This document shows positions 33,715-44,702 of a stretch of 64,000 bases of DNA, in pieces. The notes beneath the pieces are model-generated. The model was not told the DNA's origin and did no database searches. It was given only the letters and a program-made list of their open reading frames with translations. The position numbers were made by a program, and so were the translations under genes. The stretch spans positions 852,001 through 916,000 of the forward strand of contig JADANN010000445.1 in the NCBI GenBank assembly GCA_018806985.1, in the 5' to 3' direction. The first letter of the stretch is position 1, and each line of letters begins with the position of its first letter. The DNA comes from Angiostrongylus vasorum (taxonomy: Eukaryota; Nematoda; Chromadorea; Rhabditida; Metastrongylidae).

Positions 33715-33749
33715 CGGCTACCGTTTCGACTTCCTCGTCTTTAGAGCCG
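33715..33749 (-). other. Hammerhead-like motif, second sequence class
   Basis: The minus strand reads CTCTAAAGA, CGAGGAAGTC, then GAAACGGTAGCC followed by GAATAAATGTTGG. It resembles the CTGANGA ... GAAAC core but has A for the G at position 5 and weak stem II pairing (GA/TC). The flank AATAAATG-TTGGTAAC recurs at 35553-35650. Confidence 0.4.
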
Positions 33750-33889
33750 ATGATCCGAGTCTATTTGGTCGAGCCTGTGCCGGATCAACAAAGTCCGCCA
33801 TGTTCTCAGGATTGGAAACAGTCATCTGGGATCAGCTCACTTCCTTCAATCCATAAAAAAGTGACAGCTGGTTGCGAAGAAGATATAGG

Positions 33890-34172
33890 AACGCGAAAAA
33901 AGCGCTTCGTGTTGAACAATCCTTGAGGGATACGACATACATTCAACTTCATCAACGATCATTTGAGTTGATTGTATTCATATCTGGCGTATACAATACC
34001 TGCGGTGCGCTGATGATCGATCCCACTAGTGTTGCCATCTTCCCAGACACGTAACAATTTGCCGATCCCGGGGTGATGGAAGAAATGGTGAGCCTTTTCG
34101 CGTGGAATCGAACCAACGACCATGTGTGCGTTGGAAGACACCTCTAACCACTGTGCTACACGTGTCCTACTA
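33890..34172 (-). repeat. R2 SINE with best-preserved Pol III boxes
   Basis: The minus-strand head has A box TAGCACAGTGG and a perfect B box GGTTCGATTCC, then the body AAATTGTTACGTGTCTGGG and the tail block GTATCCCTCAAGG. Clear tRNA-derived SINE structure. Confidence 0.85.
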
Positions 34173-34174
34173 CA

Positions 34175-35550
34175 TTTTATTTTCCAAAACCAAGTTTTGA
34201 TATTGTGAGTTTTAGGAAAGGTATTATTTCACACTTTTCCTTCAATGCCCAAATTTGAAAAACGAAAAGAATTTAAACATATATGATTTCGTGAAGTGTG
34301 ACACCGATCCTGTTCACCTGTGTATCGTTGGTTTTTGCGGTTACCCACTTACATAGGAACTTTTAGAAATTCAAGCTTCATATCAAATTTTTTCTCTCTA
34401 TTACTGCTGTATTAATGGTGAAACTATCGTTTGTCGTCGAACAACCAGTTTGTTCGCAGGACATAAAAAATTGATTGTGTACAAAAAATAAAAACCCGAA
34501 CTAGAAAAAAGCATGAAAATACTTAAGCGGCCAATGGATTCTGATTTCATCAAGAAAAATCGTCTAGTTTCGAGACTCGTAACAGCTCTCGTCATGTCTT
34601 GCTTGGTTCAATAGTAGAACAGTGAATGTAGTTTGGATCGCTGTCCTTGAAGTTTTCCCATGAGGAGCTTTTGTTGCGCGGTCGTATTTTTGCACTCCAA
34701 ACTTTGGCAATTAAACCCTTGTTTACGTGATACCGAAGTTAGTGCAGCGGCAATAATGTCCCAAAATTAATATTGTACACCCTATGTAAGGTTACAAACA
34801 ATTACGCTTGCAAATGATACTTGTTCACTGAATATATGAAGTGGTGCGATCAGCGAATAGACGATGCACTATAATTGCTACTTAGTTAAAGGAATAGATC
34901 GTTATGTAATAGAAGACATGCTTACTTAATAGGGAGGATGGGTTAATACAGTTACTATTCAACCAAGACGGCACAATAACTCTTTCTGTGGTGAAAGGAA
35001 ACGATATCAAGTTGCACTAATAATATTGTAAGGACTTACTTACACAAGAGGTTCAAGCACTGTGGAAAGTGATAAAGACGTACAAATGGATTGATGTGGG
35101 AACGTCTCCTTTTATACTGGTTGAGAATGGGTGGAGTTGAGCTAGGCTCACAATTTTTCCGACGTAAGCGATTTTCCCTAATGCCATTGGAGCCACCCAT
35201 CAGAAAGGGGCAGAGTTGACTTATCCAATTCTGGTTATACCATTGGGCCACTATGTGAAATAGTTATAGAGCCGCCAGAACACTACCTCTGTCACGCTGT
35301 CAGAAAGAGTTTCTTTATTAAATGTACAAAATTAAAGAAAATATTTCTTCGATAGTTAGAACATCTTCTATTTGATAGAGAAATTCTCTATACGTAACAT
35401 GATTCGTGCACTGCGCTCAAAAAGCGGTCAGTATTTTTCCATTGATTCAGCAAAAGTGGAGCGGTGCTCGACGTCTGCTACAAACACTTGTGAAATATAT
35501 TGAAAATTGAGAACTCTTCGTAGTTATTTCTTTCACCAACAAGCCAATAG
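34175..35550. other. Non-coding stretch, nothing firm
   Basis: No coding motifs. A minus-strand TGGCCCAATGG near 35250 resembles a Pol III A box but no B box follows at tRNA distance. Confidence 0.4.
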
Positions 35551-35552
35551 GA

Positions 35553-35650
35553 GTTGGTTACCAAACATTTATTTATCTGGGTCATCGGTTCTGAATGAGA
35601 CAAAGACGTTGAGGCTTTAGCCGAATAAATGCTCGATAACAACCCTGTTT
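35553..35650. repeat. Short inverted pair of second-class Penelope-type ends
   Basis: GTTGGTTACCAAACATTTAT (35553) is answered by AGCCGAATAAATGCTCGATA (35619), the same flank that follows the motif at 33715-33749. Between them lies CTGAATGAG ... GACGTTGAGGCTTTAGCC, a degraded hammerhead-like core. Confidence 0.4.
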
Positions 35651-35914
35651 CAGGTTGTCAATGAAAGAAAGTACACTCATTATTCACACGAGATTAAACA
35701 AAAGTTGGTTTAGAACAGTACTACTTCCTTGTACTTCGTTCTTATGGACATCAATATAAGCATGGGGAAAGGAAGACGGTGGGAAATGCATTGTAGAAGA
35801 TCACAATTAGGTTATGATCGATGGCCAATAGTGGAATGACATCGTTAGCTGCTGCTAAATATTAATTTTTATGTCTTTAACATTTCGATGTGCTGATGTA
35901 TCGAGCCAGTGCTC

Positions 35915-36195
35915 AAGAGGCGCGTGCAGCGCAGTGGTCGGAGGCGCCCTGCAACACACGCGTGATAGACCCCCGCTCCCCTGGCTCACCAAGCCTTCGA
36001 TCTCTGCAGAGTCGGCAAATGGGTACCAGACTTGTCTGGGAGGTTAACAGCATTGGCTCGATACATCAGGAGGCCACCGCGAGTCATTGTAAAGGCCAGA
36101 TATGCGTTCAATCACCTCCAGTGATGCTTAATGAAGTCGAATGCATGACGCATCCCACAGGGATCGATCGAAGCCGAAACCTTTATTCTTTTTTA
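35915..36195 (+). repeat. R2 SINE
   Basis: Head GCAGCGCAGTGGTCGGAGGC, body GGGTACCAGACTTGTCTGGG, CCACCGCGAGTCATTGTAAA, tail AGTCGAATGCATGACGCATC and a T-rich end. Confidence 0.85.
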
Positions 36196-36979
36196 CAGCT
36201 AGTGCTTAACATTTTGAAGATTTGGGTTGCTGTTACTACTTTCTCTAATCTATGGAAGAAGCTTTTTACAGAAATGCATTGCTAAGATATGTAACTTTCG
36301 TTGATAAAAATATGCATAGAGAATTCTCTTTGTCTTTTGGGACAAACTACCGTTGCATGTTGTTAGCGTTAATAGTATATAGTGCTAAATAATACATTTT
36401 TGTCGCAAATGTGTAATAGAATAGCTGTCCAACATTCTTCATCATTATGTGAATCATCTCCATAATTCTGCGGCGTTGTACAACACTCTATAGCCTCTAT
36501 AAGTCTTTAATTGGTTTCATTATCTAAGTTTGAGGTCTATATCACTTAGCCAACTGAGACACGCGTGGAAGACCACAAGAAGATTATGCATTTCCCGTTG
36601 GACTAGCTTATAGGAAATGAAAAAAATCATAGGTCTCTATTTGATGTAGAATAGATGAATTTGGGTACGTGCATGAGTCGATCGACTTGGCGAAACAAGG
36701 ACTCAATCACCAGATTTCGTATAGTCGGCCAGTAAACAGATAAGTTGGTTAAAAAATTTAGAATGAATGTCTTTTTTCAAACACAATTGCATTATATATG
36801 TTTCCATTTTCCCTAAGAAGTTTGTCCATTAGACCACCAGTTATCACGTTATGGGTTTGACACTGGTTTTAGCCCTACTCACTCATGTCTAGCAGTTCCT
36901 GTTAGAAGGCATTGGACTATATCTTTATAATAGAGCGCCTCTAATCATTGACGTATACCGAAAATTCGATTTCCTCTCA

Positions 36980-37440
36980 TATTTTCGTGATTCGGGATCA
37001 TTCTTTTCGTTCCTCGAAATAGCGCTCGCGCTAATACACAGTGATCTTGCAATCCACTTGCTTGGCGATGCTAATCGTAGAAAAGGTGTTTCTTTTTGTC
37101 CTCATTGTAGAGATGCTGTTTTCATTGCCTTTCCGTGTAGCGCTCATTTTTTCCTGCTTGGCGCTGAGTCGTTCATCATATTTTATTGGTCCTGCTATAC
37201 GCAGTTCGATTAAAAGTGCCCATTCTATTGAGCGTGAATGAAATTTCAGAAGCAAATCCATTTTTTTGATACACGTGGTTTTCACTAGACTAATAGAAGT
37301 AGTTTTTCTAAACACAGTGTTCAAAATCCACCAGCATGTTGTTCGCCAAGTCTGGGCTAGTTGCCGCTGTAATGACAAAGTTGATATGATCATAAGGTGA
37401 TAATGGTGCAGCTGATTGCCATCACTTTTCATTCCGGTAT
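36980..37440 (-). mobile_element. RTE remnant E, RT region, heavily decayed
   Basis: The minus-strand DGNQLHHYHL, then NNMLVDFEHCV, KTTCIKKM and FHSRSIEWALL align with the RT segment that in fragment B reads [23 protein letters not shown] and KTMFLRNG. The FADD catalytic residues are lost. Confidence 0.6.
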
Positions 37441-38049
37441 AATATCATTTCACTTTTTGCGTGTCGTTCATGGAAGGTGAGTCAAGAATAGTAATTTGCT
37501 ATACAAGGTAGCCTCATAAAAAGAACTGTCTTTATGCCAACAGCAGTGTCGTTGTTTAATACTGAAATTCTGGTTGTAAAAGTGTTCTGTTTTACATTCC
37601 ACAAAGAAATGACACCTTTCACAAATGTTTCTGGCTCATCTGGATCGGAAGAGTTTTTTTGTGGCATTGGTACTGCGCTGTAATGGTCACTCGAGATCTC
37701 GGAACAGTGCAGTGAGTTTCGTTATGGCTGGGTCTGGGATCTAACCCGTCGTGGCGAAATTCTGTTAAAACATTGTTCTTTACGGTTGCTGTCCTTCTTC
37801 TACTGTTCTACCAGTTTAGCTGATGATGATTTAAGTAAAGAGGTTATAAACGACCAACTGCCAGACGTTTGTTCCAAATGACGTATAGGTCGCTTATTGG
37901 TCTAATCATGATCTTGCTGAATTTTCATTTACTGGTGGCCTTGAATCAAGATAGATAGCGTGGTACAGACCAAATCAGTGTGTTGACGTTAACGGAGAGT
38001 TGGGGAGCATTCTTCAAATGTTTTGATATAATATGGACCGGCTGCTGCG

Positions 38050-38500
38050 CTGTTCTTAACGATCAAATCTTATGTCTCATTTTGTCTTATTTTTGATATA
38101 AAGGTCCGTTGAGATGAAACATTCAGCTCCTTTAATGTGACATATCGAAAATCTGGACGTCAATGACAAAGGAAGAAAGACTTCCGCGGTTGGAAACAGA
38201 CATTCTGGAATTCCCATTCTCCATAAATGGTCTAGATCATCGCGACAAACTCTGGTAGCCTTCTCCACACCATTACGATTATTCCAATCCGACGATCCCA
38301 GTTTGAAGTGTTCCTTTAGGGCGGTCTGTGCGTTTGATTCACCATTTTTCTAATGGAGTGATATTCCCTATTAAAGTACCTCTAAGACCAGATAGAAGTG
38401 TTCCACCTCGCCTTAGTTCATAGCTTAATGTGTGAGCGTATGCGACATTTGGTCAACAGAGTTGAGCAATAGTCACGCTCTAGAGCGAAACCAGTAATAT
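38050..38500 (-). mobile_element. RTE remnant E, endonuclease region, heavily decayed
   Basis: The minus strand gives VAYAHTLSYE and LQTGIVGLE, then frames resembling the [13 protein letters not shown] segment of fragment A. Same order and strand as 36980-37440, so probably one old element. Confidence 0.5.
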
Positions 38501-40184
38501 CTCTCATGTGGGATAGATCCATGGCAAATAATTTAAAAAGTCGGCAGGTCACCTACTCAATGGACATTTGATATTGTACTGTTCCTTATTGTGTTTCCAC
38601 TTATTATGTCTGTACTGCTGCTTTGATTTTTTTGTATTATGTAATTAATTGCTGTCGTAAGTCGTCCTCTGTGGTTAAATATCGATTTCCTAAAACGCTT
38701 TCCTCTTTCCATCTCGACCTAGAATGAGAGTCCTTCATAGATCTGTATCCTATATTTTTCTTCTCTTTTAACCGTTGCAATTTGTATGTATAAGCAGTGA
38801 TCCTCAGCCATATTTAGATTTGAAAGTTTCGGATGGACTGCTCATCGGCAAACCATACGTAATACACATTGTCATGGCTGACGTTCTTTGCTGTTCTCTA
38901 AATTATTTCTGATTAATGATCTCCTTATTGTTAACATTTTTCACACCGAAGGTATTGCCGTCGCCATATCGTCATTGTCAAATTATTGTTGTCATATATA
39001 AATGGTTTTGTTACCCATGTTTAGGGATCAGGCGCTACAACAAAACTAAAAGACCTGCGCGGCAGGAACTACCGCGCAATAATGAGAAATTCACTTTATT
39101 AACACTTTCAAAGTTGGTAATGCTCATCTACATCTCTTGAATTGTAAACATCCTGTTGAAGCCACTAGTTGCTCAAATAAATCAACGTTTGTAGCCAAAC
39201 CTCGTGGTGACGGTGCTGACGCGCACATCAAAACTGCCAACTGCTGAACTCTTGCATTTTTCCAAGGACATTTATTTTTTCGTGAAATAAAAAGAGTTTA
39301 GTCGGCTCCATCCTTTTGTTTCAACTAGTTCGTTAACATCATACTTCAACACAGCGCTGAGAGTTTAGCAGCCTGTCCTTAGTCGTACTGATCACGCCGC
39401 CTTTCTGCATCTTCTTTTGTGATCAGGGAAATGAGACCTCTTCTTTCTGTCGTCTCTGACGATATATATTCATTCACGGATAGTTCACCGACTTTTGTCA
39501 GAGCGTTGTTGGTGCGCATTGTTGGAAATACTCTAATTCGTCTTCCATGCACTACTCGCTCCCTTGGTTATACATATTTCGACGTGCAGGTTACAACCAT
39601 GTGTATGTTACCCCTCTTTGCCATGCATGAGCATCTGTACGTATATACATGTGCGAGATGTGCCTGAAAATGATTGCATTAGACGCATAATATAAACCGG
39701 TTTGGCACAGTAAGCACACTAACCGACGCTTGTGATAAACTGTATCCATTTGCCTTTAAGAGCGGATGCGAAGTCTCTTTTGGTGGGCGTTTAACACCTT
39801 ATGCGTTAGCAAGTGTGCTCTACATGCCCTACTGACCAATCAGCTGAAAATTTTTCAATGAGAAAAAATCAGTGCTGACCCTACCATTTTTATGGCTATC
39901 TGAGAATCGAAAAGGTAAGACTATGGAAATAAGAGAAATGTTATACATGCACATATATTTAACGAATGAAGTGCTCTTTCCCTTAAAATGTGTCAGTCAA
40001 TGCTTCTTATCGCTTATTTGCTGTAACTGTTCTCATCACATGATTTATTTATAATAACATAGCATGACTCAAAAGCATACAGAGACACCGCCAACGAAGA
40101 TCAAACGAGTCACAGTAGGATAAATAATGTGCAAAAAAATTTAAGGCTAACCGCGCTAGGGAGGCATGACTCTCCCTGACGGTG
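38501..40184. other. Non-coding stretch, nothing recognised
   Basis: A TTTAG acceptor near 39030 precedes a basic open stretch (RIRRYNKTKRPARQELPR) that could be a downstream exon of the gene at 28044, but there is no independent support. Confidence 0.3.
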
Positions 40185-42440
40185 CGCGCTCGTTATTACA
40201 ATTGGGACCAAGTTCTCACCATCTGAGCCCCTTTCCAAGGTAACCTTGCATAGGATCGCATGTAGTTTGCATGAACTTCAAGATAGACTCCTCAAAAAAG
40301 CTAGGGATAAAACGCTAAATAGGTGCGAAAAACAACAAGTAGGGGCACTACCAGTACCATCATTTCCTCAACCGTTCTTTAGACAGCAAGAACCCAATAA
40401 TGAAGTTGACGTTAAGTTTCGGATAATTACGAATGAAACATTCAAAATTCTTAGTCACTATCGCGCCAAGATATACTGTTCCAACCTCACTGAACTATAA
40501 AAAACGTGGTATGCGAGAGGTACGAGAGCTAATAAGGTCGAAAAACATAAGACTATCGGTTAGTGGTAAGGGTGGAGAGTTCGTTGTAATTCTTCATCAG
40601 TTAGATGTTGAGATAACGGAAAAAGTACCTTAAAGATGCTTCCCTTTATCGTCCATCGTCTGAGAAGGAATTTAAAAGTCGATACCAAAAGTTAAACAAC
40701 GAATGGGTTGAAATGGCAAGAGCGGCTGAGTTAAAATCTTCAGTTATCTCTCAACTCAGGTTGACTTACCAACATGTCCCGTCTTGTAATTACTTATCAA
40801 AACCCATGAGTTAGTATCCAGCGATGATCTCGTGTCTACCGATCCATCGTCATTTAAGGTCAGACTTATCATTAGCTGTGTGGGCGAGCCAACGGATAGA
40901 ACAACGTGGTTAATAACCCTAATACTTAGCCAGTTGTTGAAGTACATTCCAGCCCATCTAACGAACACCCAGATCTTCGTGGATCGTCTACGTAACGCGA
41001 GACCCAACAGCGTGTACGTGATGGAGTCCTTCGACGTCACCGCCCTCTATACGAACATGTCGAATGACTCCGCTATGCAAGCCATCCGCGAGCTCCTTAT
41101 ACAACACGAAGGAGCAATAAACATGTATGGCTCCTCGATTCAGCATTGATGACACTCTTAAAGGAGTGCCTAAACTGCTCAGTCTTCAGATGGTCTGCGA
41201 GGTATTAGGCACAAACGAGAGGGCTGGCAATGGGACAACGACTGGCACCAAACCTTGCCATTGCATTCATGTCTAAGGCGGAAGCACCAGTAATATACCA
41301 CGGGCTGTTACTCTACCGTAGATATATCGGTGACTGCTTTGTCATTTGTTCAACACAAGAGGAAATTGACAAATGTTTCGAGTTGCTAAAAGAACAGTCA
41401 GAGTATATCAAATTCAACCGAGAGAAACCAAAAGAAAACTGGCTTCCATTTCCGAACGTGCAAATTAATCTATCAGAAAACGGCTACGTTACGAAATGGT
41501 ATCGAAAGCCAAGTAGTAAAAACATCTTGGTTCATTGCCTCTCCTCTCACCCCTCCCACACGAAAAGGGCGCTTGTGAGAAACATGTTTCGAACAGCTAC
41601 CAGCGTGTGCACAGGGAAGCAGCAGAGAGGAGTCCCGGAACATGGCGCGACAAATAACCATTTTTAATGACTACGAAACTGTAGCTCGGGATAGGTGTAG
41701 AGGAAAGCACAGGCTCCCCAACGATAACTCTAGCGACAATAAGGTCCGGCTTATCCTGCCCTTCATTTCAAACGAAGTAAGTCCAGCTATAGAACGCTGT
41801 TTAAGAAGGGCCGGTCTAGAGAATTCGGTAACGATAATTGAAATGCCACCGAGTAATCTAAGACGCCAGCTAGTTCGTTACATAATTTGCTCTAATGGTA
41901 GAGACGGTGATTGCTTGAGTTCGGGCACAGTGTATCTGATCTCTTGTAAAGCGTGTTCTGCGTCCGTATAAAAGAACACCTAGTCGGCAAACGTAAACCA
42001 AATACTCCACTAGGCACGCATAGGGACGCAGAGACATAACGGAGAAGATTTAGAAGTAGGGGTTACGATCCTCGCGCAGGAATCGAGAACACAAGCGCGC
42101 AAAACTCTCGAGGCATTCTGGATTAATTCCAAGAATCCGAAGATGAACCGCAGGGAGGCGTGGCTCATTATCACGCGTGATATTGGGCAGTGTATAAGCC
42201 TGTTATTCTGGTGAGATGGGCACATTACGATTCCATGTGAACTCTGTGCGGTTGGTCTCCACGTGACATATTTAGTGGATGACTCATAGAAAACGCACTT
42301 TCTCTGTTTGGTTATGGAGGTGTTTGGCCGTGTAGATTGCAGTCAACTTGACCTTTCCAGGCTCTGAGGAAGGCGAAATTCGCCGAAACGTCAGCTTGTA
42401 CGTAAATAAAGAAATAAAATAACACCTTGTGTTTGCTAAA
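40185..42440 (+). mobile_element. Penelope-like retroelement 1 (RT plus GIY-YIG endonuclease), pseudogenised
   Basis: Pieces of a Penelope-like polyprotein occur in order on the plus strand: TIGTKFSPSEPLSK and LHELQDRLLKKA (N-terminal), SGKGGEFVVILHQLD (RT motif 1 region), KVRLIISCVGEPTDRTTW, SQLLKYIPAHLTNTQIF, VMESFDVTALYTNMSND (RT), MGQRLAPNLAIAFM, LYRRYIGDCFVIC (the YIDD-like box, here YIGD), then IICSNGRDGDCLSSGTVYLI and CKAC. A GIY-YIG nuclease C terminus follows (EVGVTILAQESRTQARKTLE, AFWINSKNPKMNRRE). Frameshifts and stops disrupt it. It is followed at 42359-42397 by a hammerhead-like motif and the terminal block ending in AACACCTTGTGTTTGCT. Confidence 0.85.
42359..42397 (+). ncRNA. 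Hammerhead-ribozyme-like motif at the Penelope element 3' end
   Basis: Stem I strands AGGCT (42359) and AGCTT (42393) pair. The core is CTGAGGA (42364-42370, matching CTGANGA), then one extra A, stem II GGCGA/TCGCC with a short loop, then GAAAC and GTC with the expected cleavage after C42392. Stem III would be only ACGT, a palindrome, which suits a dimeric ribozyme. Hammerheads are known in Penelope-like elements; the extra A between core and stem II is unusual. Activity is inferred, not shown. Confidence 0.65.
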
Positions 42441-43980
42441 CAGAAGTAGAAAGAATGATTTATTTATGTTCAGTTACTCAGATATAACAATAAAGCCTTG
42501 GGTTCCAGGTGGGGTCCGCACTTCGGCAAAATTTGCTCAAGTGCTGTACGGTGATGATCGCTATCATCGCCGAAGATGAGGTGTCAGGACATGTACTGGC
42601 TGCATAGCACAGAATTTGGTGAAAAGACGATTCAAAAAGCGAGCGCCTCCTAAATATAAGAACTATTAGGTGTAGATATAAAAAATAATAAGAGGAACTC
42701 GGTTTGAAATTTCTTCTAGTGAATTCTTTGAAAGACCTGAAAGAGATTCACTATTCTTGTTTCGACTCTTCAGTTCCTCCATGAAGTTGCTATCGACGTC
42801 CGTTAAACTCTGATAGATAAGTTATAATACCATTTCCATAATCGGGAAAGAATTTTTCAGCCCACTACCATCTGTGCCGAAGATTTTCACAAGACTCGCA
42901 CTTCTCGATTTATTTTTTGCTTGATTGGGCTCTCTGAGCACCGACTGTACTTCGTCCATCTGTGGATGGGTCTCAGTGTTTTTAGCAAAGCGATTGGTAT
43001 TTAGGCATTCTGACTCATTTGAACTAGAGGTTAGATCCGATTTTGAACAACTGTTAGCTACTCGCTGAAAGACTGCTTTCAAAGCAACTTAGTTAGAATC
43101 GGAGTCATTTCTGTTCCATGGCGTTTAATCATCAACTGTAGTCAGGTTGTCCGTACACAACAATTCGTCATAATTCTGTTCTATACATTTGGAAGACTAT
43201 GAATTTTGGATGAAATTACACAGTATTCTAGCAAAAACCACTGTGTGGTTATACAGCCTTCTACGATAGGATGAGTCTAATAACTCACGCCTATTGCGGC
43301 TCGTTACTTCCAAAAGCTTTACAATCACCAAAAGACGTAGTCCCTGAGAGGCGTTCACGTTCCCGCATCGCCACCGCCTTCCGTGGGCAGGTCGGTCGCC
43401 TGCGCTATCGAATTTCGCCTTGATTGGAGTCGACCCGCCCTAACCCGCCTCTCAGTCGGCTTTTCCGATGGCTTCGGCTCGTTTTCCATTGTTTCGTTGC
43501 GTGTTTTCCTTCGGGTTCCTCAAGTCTCAGCATCGAGCATCTTAATTCAGCCACTGCTTTTCGTGTTTTCTAACGAAACGTCAGACGCAAAATGAGGCAT
43601 CCATTTGCTTTTTTCAATTTGATGCACTGCGGGGTGCGCACGACGAAAAGAACCCTTCTAAAGATTTGTAGGCGAAACAAAAACATAAGCCGTGTATTAC
43701 AAATGCTTTACAACATGGTGGATTTTACAAGACGTTTTATAAGTTTGTAACCACATAGTGTTAAAAACTTTACTTTTTCCGAAATCTTTTATTTAACATT
43801 TATCTCACATGACTTATCATCATATCTGCTATGAGGAACCCAATACTTCTTGTGTTCGATTCCTTTCCTTCGTATTCATCTTTCACAATGATCTTCGTTT
43901 TTCAACATTTCGCGGGTTGTTTCAGCTGCTGTTTGAGGATTTTGTCTTCCTTGCGAATATCGTAGAATGCTGGTCGAGCC
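42441..43980. other. Non-coding stretch with a GC-rich island
   Basis: 43330-43470 is distinctly GC-richer than its surroundings, with CCGCCTTCCGTGGGCAGG and CGACCCGCCC, but contains no recognised gene. Confidence 0.4.
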
Positions 43981-43984
43981 TATT

Positions 43985-44127
43985 CTCCTTGCAGTATTGG
44001 AGATAGCGCAAGGTGTTCCCACGTGGCTAAGAGGCGAGCGCTAGGGAAGGGCGTCGAGCCAGCACTTTGCTTTCTGATGGAGTGCATTGCTAGCCAATGC
44101 GCCAACCCTACCCTACCCCACTTTTCC
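43985..44127 (-). repeat. tRNA-like sequence beside the AAT array
   Basis: The minus strand has TTGGCGCATTGGCTAGCAAT and GCTGGCTCGACGCCC, resembling the A and B boxes of the R2-type heads. No R2 body follows. Confidence 0.4.

Positions 44128-44699
<572 letters not shown>

Positions 44700-44702
<3 letters not shown>

Noticed and set aside
35100..35262. Possible minus-strand tRNA or SINE head (TGGCCCAATGG)
   Set aside because: The nearest B-box-like sequence is too far away and no R1 or R2 body follows.
43560..43595. AACGAAACGTCAGAC resembling a hammerhead 3' core
   Set aside because: No CTGANGA or stem II upstream at the right distance.
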